Assembly: GCA_030272155.1 (NCBI GenBank)
Contig: CP126192.1
Span: 6,234,501-6,298,500 of the forward strand
Origin: Tetradesmus obliquus
Taxonomy: Eukaryota; Chlorophyta; Chlorophyceae; Sphaeropleales; Scenedesmaceae
Reading direction: 5' to 3'
Length of the DNA: 64,000 bases
In this document: piece by piece, positions 57,028 through 64,000 of the stretch
Numbering within the stretch: position 1 is the first letter of the stretch
Layout: each line of letters opens with the position of its first letter
Translations under genes and position numbers: made by a program
The notes under the pieces: generated by a model
Told to the model about the DNA's origin: nothing
Seen by the model: only the letters and a program-made list of their open reading frames with translations
Databases searched by the model: none

Positions 57028-58753
57028 ATGGCAGAAAATGTAGAGAAATTGGCTAGGTGAGATCGGCACGCACCCTGGCTGACAGCAGCAGCAGAACAGC
57101 AACAGCAAACAGCATGCGCACTTTGCTGCTCCTGCATATTCACAGGCATGCTTGCAAGATGTTACAACCTGAGGCGTATTTCGTGTTGTGATTGCAGTTA
57201 CCAGGCGCAGACTGGTGTGGTTGAGTCGGCGCGCTTCGTTCTGGAACTGGAGTTCATTCAGTGCCTAGCAAACCCCCACTACCTCAACTGTGAGCACCCG
57301 CAGCTCTATAAGCCTGCTAGCGCCACATCAACATGCCTGTGCATATCTACCACCCCTTTGTGCCGGAGTTTCTGGGATTGAACAGCGCCTAAGCACAGCA
57401 GCCACAGGTGCAGCGTGTCCCAGCAGCATGGCATGCAGACAGCACAGCAGGGCTCTGCAGCATCAGGGCCCCCAGGCAACATGTTTTGATTTGGCAGAAG
57501 GCAACATCTTGCGTGGTCAGCTCCAAGCTGCACAGCAGCTCAAGTTTGGCTCATCCACACACAAAAGTACATGCGAATCCAGGAGCCGTATAAATTCGCC
57601 GTTTTACATGCTGCCCTGTTGAAACATCATGCACAACTTGCACTGGCTGGACAGCTTTCTCACCACATTCCTCTGCTCCCCTTGTCCCTGCCATCCTTTA
57701 CATTTGTGAATGCTATGGTCATCATCATCAGGGCTTGCGCAGAACATGTATTTGGAAGACAAGGCCTTTCTGAACTACCTGAAGTACCTGGAGTACTGGC
57801 GGCAGCCGCAGTACGCCAGCTACATCAGGTGTGCCCCCACGCCAGCTGGCAGCATGACATGCTGCTTCATGCTGTCAACTAGCGGTTGCTCTGTGAAGCG
57901 CTGTTGCTGCGTGGCGCTCATGCAGCCGCCGTTCCTTGTCAGCGTCGCTTCCAGGAAGCAGGCAATGGGAAGCAGCGCAACGTGATGGGGCATGCTCCAC
58001 CCGGCACCAAGAGCAGGTGCAGCCTGTTAATGATGTCTGCTGCTTAGTTCTGTCACAGCAGGAATATCCGCCACCTGCCAGGTGGCGTCAGTGATGCAGC
58101 CCAGATTCGACTGCTGTTGCTGCTGCTGCTGCCCGCCTTCCAGGTTCCCGCACTGCCTGGCCATGCTGGATCTGCTGCAAAGCGAGCACTTCAGGCAGGC
58201 CATCGTCTCGCCAATGGTCACGGTCGGTTACTTTGCAATCAAGATAGTGTTGTGTAGTGTTCAACACAAGTTGTGCGGCAGACTGCCTCAGTCGGCCATC
58301 GTGACTCAGGCTGAAACATGCCATCACGACTGCATGCGTGTGATTGCGCTTTCGAGTGAGCTATGCATCTGACTCATGTGCAACGTCCTGCATGGGTTTG
58401 TCAACTAAACAAGTTCGTCCAGTAAACACTTTAATAGCTTGAACGATGATTTAGGCAGCAATGCAACCAGCAATCAACACCTATGAATGCAAGCTGCTGC
58501 TGCTGCTGCTCCCGCCGCCATCTTGCTGCTGCTGCTGTTGCAGGAAGAGCTGCACTCCCAGCAATTTTTCTACTGGGCGCACTACCGCACCAACCGCATT
58601 AAGGAGGCAGCAGCAGCGGCACAGGCAGCAGGTCAAGCAAAAGATGAAGCAGGCGATGGCACTCAGCAAGCAGATGCAGGTGCAGCAGCAGCAACAGCAG
58701 GAGCAGCAGCAGTGCCACCCACAGAGGGTGCACATTGTCAGCCAGATGCATGA
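57028..58753 (+). CDS. MED31: Mediator complex subunit 31 (SOH1)
   Basis: MED31 sits in the Mediator middle module, which links activators to RNA polymerase II. Five exons join in phase: 57028-57056, 57198-57289, 57732-57828, 58144-58222 and 58544-58753, about 168 aa. The order matches the whole family domain: [67 protein letters not shown], and [18 protein letters not shown]. An Ala/Gln-rich tail of about 50 residues follows and ends at 58753. The start ATG 57028 ([10 protein letters not shown]) lies on a 29-base first exon, spliced AG/GTGAGA to TTGCAG/TT. The fourth donor (ACG/GTCGGT, or GTCACG six bases earlier) is weak, so two residues there are uncertain. Confidence 0.95.
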
Positions 58754-58964
58754 TGCTAGCAGCTTCATGGTGGTGGTGGTGATCGTCGGTGGATGACAGG
58801 GGGAAAGGGGTGGAACAAGATGTATGCAATGATAGAGCTGAAGTCTATGTACAGATGGACAGTCTAGTTATGTGTGCACGTGGGCTGTTCTGATGAGATC
58901 ACCTGTGTACTTTGGTGACTGCTGCCAGGTATGCAGCAAAGCACAGCCTTGCTCATCATCATCA

Positions 58965-59801
58965 TCATGTTACCATTTGAGCCATAGCAACGTCGCCATC
59001 GGCCCCGCGCCCCACAGGAGCGGCTGAATGAACAGGCGAAGGGGGAAGGGGAGGGAGCACTATTTCATTATCCCGCTTGCAGACATTCCTGTGATTCCAG
59101 GCAAGAACAAGGTAGTCAGCAATCAGCCGAGCAGCCAACCTGCAAACACCAGATCCACCCCAAACATCGTCAGAAACAAAACGCAACACCATGGCAGAGG
59201 GGTCAGTCATGGCCAATGCAGTGCGCAGTTTTTCAGCGCAACCTGGCAGCCTTCGCAGCTCTGCGTGCATAGATCCCCTCAAATCAGCGGTATCAGGACA
59301 CTCCAAAACAAAGTGGGACAAAGTCTCAGTAGCAGAACCGCATGCAGGACAGACAGTGGTAGGATTGGCCCGGCGGCCACCATATTTGCTTGTACGTGCA
59401 TGCACACACAAGCAGCGCACACGAACTCGCATCAGGAGCTCGATACCACGTGAAGGACAACTTGAACACAAAAATGGCCTAGGTGCCTTGAAACGCATAG
59501 AATCAACATGAGTTTTATGCACGTGAGTGACGTAAGTACCAAAAGTCGATTTCTTGCTGGCAGCATCAGCCGCCACATCAGCGTAGATGGATGCCACCTG
59601 CCGCCTGATGTGATTCTTGCACTCCTTAGCCGACCCGGACGCAACTGCAACATTGACACCATATTTGCACACAAGGCTGTGTACATACTTTTGCCAGCCG
59701 GTTAGCAGCGTAGCACCGCCCTGGGCCCTCCATTCTGCAGAAACAACCTGCTTAGGCAATCTGGATACAGGCATACGCTGTACCCTGAAGTAATACTCCA
59801 T
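58965..59801 (-). mobile_element. C-terminal fragment of a non-LTR retrotransposon polyprotein
   Basis: One frame of 278 codons has the C-terminal features of LINE-type ORF2 proteins downstream of the reverse transcriptase: an Arg/Cys-rich stretch (LLMRVRVRCLCVHARTSKYG) followed by CPACGSATETLSHFVLECP, the Cys-Cys-His-Cys knuckle. No reverse transcriptase or endonuclease motif is visible upstream (59.8-60.3 kb on this strand), so it is a 5'-truncated copy. The frame is unbroken from ATG 59801 (MEYYFRVQ), so the insertion is young or the fragment is kept. No clear poly(A) tail or target-site duplication was seen; CATCATCATCATCATG at about 58955-58970 lies near its 3' end. Confidence 0.65.
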
Positions 59802-60288
59802 TGTGCACAGCCTTGCTGTTCATTTACTGTATCAACTTTCTGCACCGCATTTCCAAGCAACATGGCACGCATGCTGACATCATATTGAAATCAGGCACGG
59901 CACCAGCTCGCTGAAAGACGCAAGCTGCTACAGTTGCCGGCCTTGCAGCACACTGTGGCACGCATGTAACATGCAGAGCGGCAAGCGGCTACCGCTCAAG
60001 GGACTACCGACACACCTTGCGGGCTGACAGCATTACTGGCAGTTGTACTATGCAGACTTACCTGTGGCATGTCCTGTGGAGCCCGTGCACATCAGGCCGT
60101 GACAGGGGTGACATTTACAACTATACTGCAATTTACCATCAACTGAACTGCCGCCACTTCTGCACACCATTCAACATGCATTCTCACTGTCAACAACCCC
60201 CCCCCCCCTGCAGTCGCACAGACCCAAGTACGGCCTGCAGACACCCAGCCATGCCAAAGAACATAAAGCAGAAACCACATCAACAGCT

Positions 60289-60313
60289 TGGGAGCAACGG
60301 GATTTGAACCCGT
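60289..60313 (-). tRNA. tRNA-like 3' end (T arm and B box), no complete cloverleaf
   Basis: On the minus strand ACGGG-TTCAAAT-CCCGT forms a perfect five-pair T arm and contains GGTTCAAATCC, an exact RNA polymerase III B-box match. It is followed by TGCTCCCA, like an acceptor 3' strand. I found no GGGAGCA 5' acceptor partner within about 100 bases upstream, so a normal tRNA is not supported. A decayed tRNA, a tRNA-derived SINE or an intron-bearing tRNA are possible. Confidence 0.35.
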
Positions 60314-60605
60314 CATAGCAGGGATGTGGGCAAGCTACGATAGCAGCCGGCCCCACCACCTGCCACGACACACCTGCCATCCCTGACGTCCAGCTGACAA
60401 GGCAGCAGTGCTGCCCGGTCAGCTGAACGGGTGGGAAGTACCTGCTTAAGAACCAGGCACTACCCACCATGAAGCATGAAAACGCGGCTCACAAGGCCGT
60501 TCACAAGGCCGTACACATAACCTTGCAGAAAGCGAGGGTGCCATAACACGCAATGCTGCAACAGCAGCGGAAATGCGGCAACTAAACGATGCCAAAACCG
60601 CACCA

Positions 60606-61360
60606 GCAACACCTGATCCTGCAGGCAAAATGATCGCAGCAGATAAGCAAGCAGGTAAGCTGCCTTAAGCATGTAAACTGTAACCTTCGAGACAGATGTG
60701 CTGACCAGCCCTGCCAAAATGCTGCAGACAGACAGGGAAGACAGACAGCACATGAGCTGCCCCTGAGCATAGAAGCTGCAACAATCAGAACTGCAGCAGA
60801 ACTGCAGCAAAAATGACCAGCCATGACAAAATGACTGCAGACAGGAACATGCTAAAAATGCAGCATGACACCTGACCCTGCGATAAACATAGATATGCAA
60901 CAGATAGACAAGCAGGCAAACTGCATCACTGAAAAGATTCCACTCGCAGCGCAGATGTGCTGACCAGCCCTGCAAATCAAAACTGCTGCAGACAGCGCAT
61001 AGACAGTGCACACTGGATAAGCTGCTCCAAGGCATGAGGCTGCACCAAGGGCTGCAACAACAGCGACATAAATTCAGGAAAGATGAGAGGCACAGGCTAC
61101 CCCATGACATGTGGGCCCTGCAAGTAACGTGAATATGCAACGGGCAAGCAAGCAGGCAAGCTGTTCAGACTGATACTGGTTTACTGACATAGCGAGGTGC
61201 TGTTCAAACTGTACCAAACCTGCAAGCCAAAGCTGCTGCAAACAGACAGAGCAGAAGACAGCAGACAGTGGCTGCTTGAGTCGCTGGCAACAACTTGCTT
61301 GTTCACTGGCGCCGAGCATAGATACGCTGCAAACAGAAGCTTAACAGGAAGAAAGGTCAG
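60606..61360. repeat. Three diverged ~250-bp tandem repeat units
   Basis: Units begin near 60610 (ACCTGATCCTGCAGGCAAAA), 60869 (CACCTGACCCTGCGATAAAC) and 61111 (GTGGGCCCTGCAAGTAACGT). Each contains AAGCAAGCAGG or ACAAGCAGGCAA, then a core like GATGTGCTGACCAGCCCTGC, a GCTGCAGACAG word, and (first and third) GAGCATAGA near the end. Spacing is about 259 and 242 bases. I see no coding frame common to the units. Confidence 0.7.
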
Positions 61361-63929
61361 GGCAGGGAAACTGAGCTGCCAAGGCTGCAACGTTGACACC
61401 TGAGCCATGCCATTGAACTGCGCCAGTTAAACTTGTACAAAGGGTTTAAGCTGTGAAGAACAACACAGGCATGTAGCGAGCGAGGAACAGCATGCCCTGT
61501 AACAGTATTTTGTTGTAGACGCTGCCAGCATGTACACCAATGCTGCACACTGTGCACCCGGGATACACCTACAGACCCAACACCAACAGGTTGCATGCTG
61601 TGCATTATGAAGACTTTTACCAGCAGCTTGATGTAGGCGATGCATTGTGCTTGCATGTGCTGAGCTTGAATCTGAACTGCTGCTACAACCACCGAACATC
61701 TTTGCTGGCCCCGACACAAATAAACACGTTTAAGCTGCTGTGTAAGACTGCAGGTGACCATGGTGCTTGGCAATGCCCATAAGAAACAACCCCGGATGGA
61801 GATTTGGAACAAGTGAAGTTGGAACAGGTGGATGGCCACAGCTGTGTTGACCAGTGCGGTTGCAGAAGGTGCTGTTGTGGGACGCTGCTGGTGATGGAAG
61901 GGATGTTGGGTGCGTCGGGGCAACATGGATTTGAGGTGATGCGCCTGTGAACTGCCACGTGCTGGCTGCGTGATGCTATTGTGGTGATGGAGTAGCTGTG
62001 TCGGCATATGACTGCTGAGTGAATGACAATGCTGTGTGGGGAGCTGTGTCAGCCTGAAATGTGCACGTGGCGTAGAAGCTGATGCCCTGTGTGTGCTGCT
62101 GCTGTGTGATGCAACTGCTGAACTAGCAGGGTCGCTGCCCGCTGCAATGCGTGGAGGCGTGGATTCATCAAGACAAGCCTGTCCTGCAAGCATTTAATGC
62201 AGAGAAGCAGCACCAAACCGGGCCCAAGATGCGTGCTGCCAGTGCAACTCTGACAAACTTGAGGCGGCAAGACGACGGATACAGATGTATAATGTCTGTT
62301 TACACAGGCTGCACTTGATCTTCACTAAAAGCACTGGCAGAGATACATATACATCAGCAAGTGCACGCAACTCCACCCCCAACCTGAGTGTGTGTCGGTG
62401 GTTGTGCTGCTGACGTTGTGCTGGGAAGCGAAGCACCGAGTCCAAGCCACACCCCATGGCAGCCGCCCAGAGAACTCCACCAGTCCTGCAGGAAGAGCTG
62501 CTGGGTGCAGGCAGAAAACCGCAAAACTATCCCAACTCCACAACACAGCAGTCTTGGCAGAACTTGAACTGCGCTCATAGCACACACGACTCCTCTGTGT
62601 ATGTTGTCCTCTGCATCCACTGACCCTTGTTTCTTGTCCGAAGTTAGCCTCTTGCCTGACAAAAGCTAGCCTGCCCAATGTTGATCGCCTCAGCACTCGC
62701 CTGTGAGCGTCTTCCTTCTGACCAGCCTCTTAGACAACCCCATGCCGACACCTCGTGAAGCCGCCATTGAGCCTCCCTCCACATCTCCATGCACTCAGAA
62801 CCTATCCCTTGAGCCCCTTCCTCCTCCCGTAGCTATTCGCCAACAGCAAAGTTGAGACGAGCGAACGATCACTGGGTGGTGACGACACGAAGGATGTGCA
62901 CACGACTCTTGCGCAGACGTTGGACGGCCTTGACACTCAACAGATGCCTCACCAGAAGGGCTGTAACGCAGATCCTAGCAGCTGCCAAGGTGAGCAAACG
63001 CCACAGCAGGAGGCCAGCCGGATGCGCCAGTAGGAGCTCGCCTAGGTTGCAGGAGGGTACCTGCGAAAAAGGCAGCGGCAAAGGCAGAGCAGGCAGCCCT
63101 CCCGACACCCCTAGAATACACTTGTTACCCAACACCCCTGCCATATAACCGCTACCCAGTACTACTTATGCCTTATGGCTGCTGTGTGCGTGCATTTGCA
63201 ACCATACCATGCGCAGCTATCACCTGAGTGCTGCGGTGAGCCGAGGGTAGTGCGTGTACTGCGGTGACAGATGCCGCTGTTGCTGCTGGGAGTCCCTTCT
63301 GCTGCTACAGTATGCTACAAAGTTGATCCGCCTGGACTGCTGCACACCATATTGTCTCGTTTAAAGCGCATCAGTTGCTGTGGAGCTTATGCAGCCTGGA
63401 GCGGGAAACTGCTGTGAACACCATTGGAACTTCTGTAGACGATGTGGCTAATGCAGCTGGGCCTCATCCGCGCTCGAAGACCTTCGGTAGTGCACTGGCA
63501 GGCCTGCCTGCTGCTGACCTAGGTGCTGAACTGGCCTTGTTTGCTGCCCATGCTGCTGCTGTCGTGGACATGACTCCTGGGGCGAGGGCGACTTGCTGAG
63601 CTTGGCCCCGCATACGATGACAAAACTACTTTGCTGCTGTTGTGTTCTGCGAGGGTGCTGTCTTCATGCAGTGGTGTGATGAGACGGACGAAGGCGACGA
63701 CAGAGCCGTAGGTCAAAGGGACGTGGACGCTGCGGACTCTACAAAATGAATGCGGATATATATAGATGAACCTGTGGGATAGGGAGAGGGCAGCGAGGCA
63801 CACAAAGGAGCGCGACAGGGGTCCATGCAGAGCATCCACAGGCAGCACTGACAACATTTTAGCCTGCATACAGACAGACAAAAGCCCGGTTGTTGGTGTG
63901 ACGCGTGTCGCCAGTAGTGAAGCCTCGCG
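61361..63929. other. No supported gene
   Basis: The longest frame (278 codons, minus, 61357-62193) is His/Ser/Gln-rich without motifs and runs back into the tandem repeat, so I do not call it. The rest holds short, unconnected frames. The right end should contain the promoter of the gene beginning at 63930. Confidence 0.45.
63757..63764 (+). promoter_or_regulatory. TATA-like box (TATATATA)
   Basis: TATATATAG lies about 170 bases before the ATG at 63930. It would place a transcription start near 63790 and give a 5' leader of about 140 bases. The word is symmetric, so direction comes only from the neighbouring gene. Confidence 0.35.
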
Positions 63930-63983
63930 ATGGGCCAGCTGCAGAGCATCTTGGGCAGCGGCGAAGACAAAGGCCCAGGGAAG
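63930..63983 (+). CDS. First exon of a gene cut by the window edge
   Basis: ATG 63930 opens 18 codons (MGQLQSILGSGEDKGPGK) ending at a clean AAG/GTATGC donor at 63983/63984. Gly at position 2 and Ser at position 6 fit an N-myristoylation signal. The rest lies beyond 64000, so the product is unknown. Confidence 0.4.
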
Positions 63984-64000
63984 GTATGCGGGCCGTCAGT

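Noticed and set aside
61357-62193. 278-codon minus-strand open frame
   Set aside because: His/Ser/Gln-rich with no motif or splice partner, and it extends back into the tandem repeat region.
1-64000. An integrated viral or bacterial island
   Set aside because: Apart from the LINE fragment, recognised genes are eukaryotic with local splice style and composition; no capsid, integrase or bacterial operon features are seen.

Overview
The window reads as nuclear DNA of a green alga (Chlorophyta). Genes are dense and split into many short exons. Almost every 3' splice site is preceded by a CTG/GCT-rich tract. Coding low-complexity runs are CAG-based (Gln, Ala, Ser). TGTAA, the usual chlorophyte polyadenylation word, lies downstream of several stop codons. 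The proteins have plant/algal character: plastid-targeted AccA and NadB, and an F-box protein of the At5g52880 type. The centriolar protein SAS-6 and an SHIPPO/STPGR-repeat protein imply an alga that makes, or recently made, flagellated cells. A sphaeroplealean-like chlorophyte is my inference; no marker gene fixes the genus.

Layout, left to right: accA on the minus strand (1.6-5.6 kb); SF3B2, the splicing factor 3B subunit 2 (5.9-12.1, plus); a hairpin-rich intergenic element (12.4-13.04); an STPGR-repeat protein (13.2-15.9, minus); a chalcone-isomerase-fold protein (16.8-18.5, plus); a Popeye/cNMP-like membrane protein (19.4-23.6, plus); an unidentified Gln/Ala-rich protein (23.9-26.6, plus); a PWWP-domain protein (28.5-30.6, minus); a small unidentified gene (30.9-31.4, minus); intronless ALG1 (32.3-33.9, plus); SAS-6 (34.6-38.5, plus); a decayed secreted modular protein with cadherin-like, Kazal-like and trypsin-like parts (39.7-46.1, plus); a 3.8-kb gene-free stretch; nadB (49.9-52.7, minus); an F-box protein (53.8-56.6, minus) divergent from MED31 (57.0-58.8, plus); a non-LTR retrotransposon C-terminal fragment (59.0-59.8, minus); a repeat-rich tail; and the first exon of a further gene at the right edge.

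The genes are not an operon or pathway cluster. They cover plastid fatty-acid synthesis (AccA), NAD synthesis (NadB), splicing (SF3B2), transcription and chromatin (MED31, PWWP), N-glycosylation (ALG1), centriole/axoneme (SAS-6, STPGR protein) and ubiquitination (F-box). Exon models were built by following splice consensus, reading phase and family similarity by eye; no alignment was run.

The most unusual signals are: (1) three independent 100-125-bp tandem duplications that each copy a 3' splice site plus the start of its exon; (2) a 6 x 50-bp minisatellite lying directly against a 5' splice site in SF3B2; (3) a secreted protease-type gene carrying three single-base coding deletions and an in-frame stop, a duplicated catalytic-His motif and a Ser-to-Thr change at the nucleophile, while every other gene here is intact; and (4) a probable Popeye-like protein in an alga.
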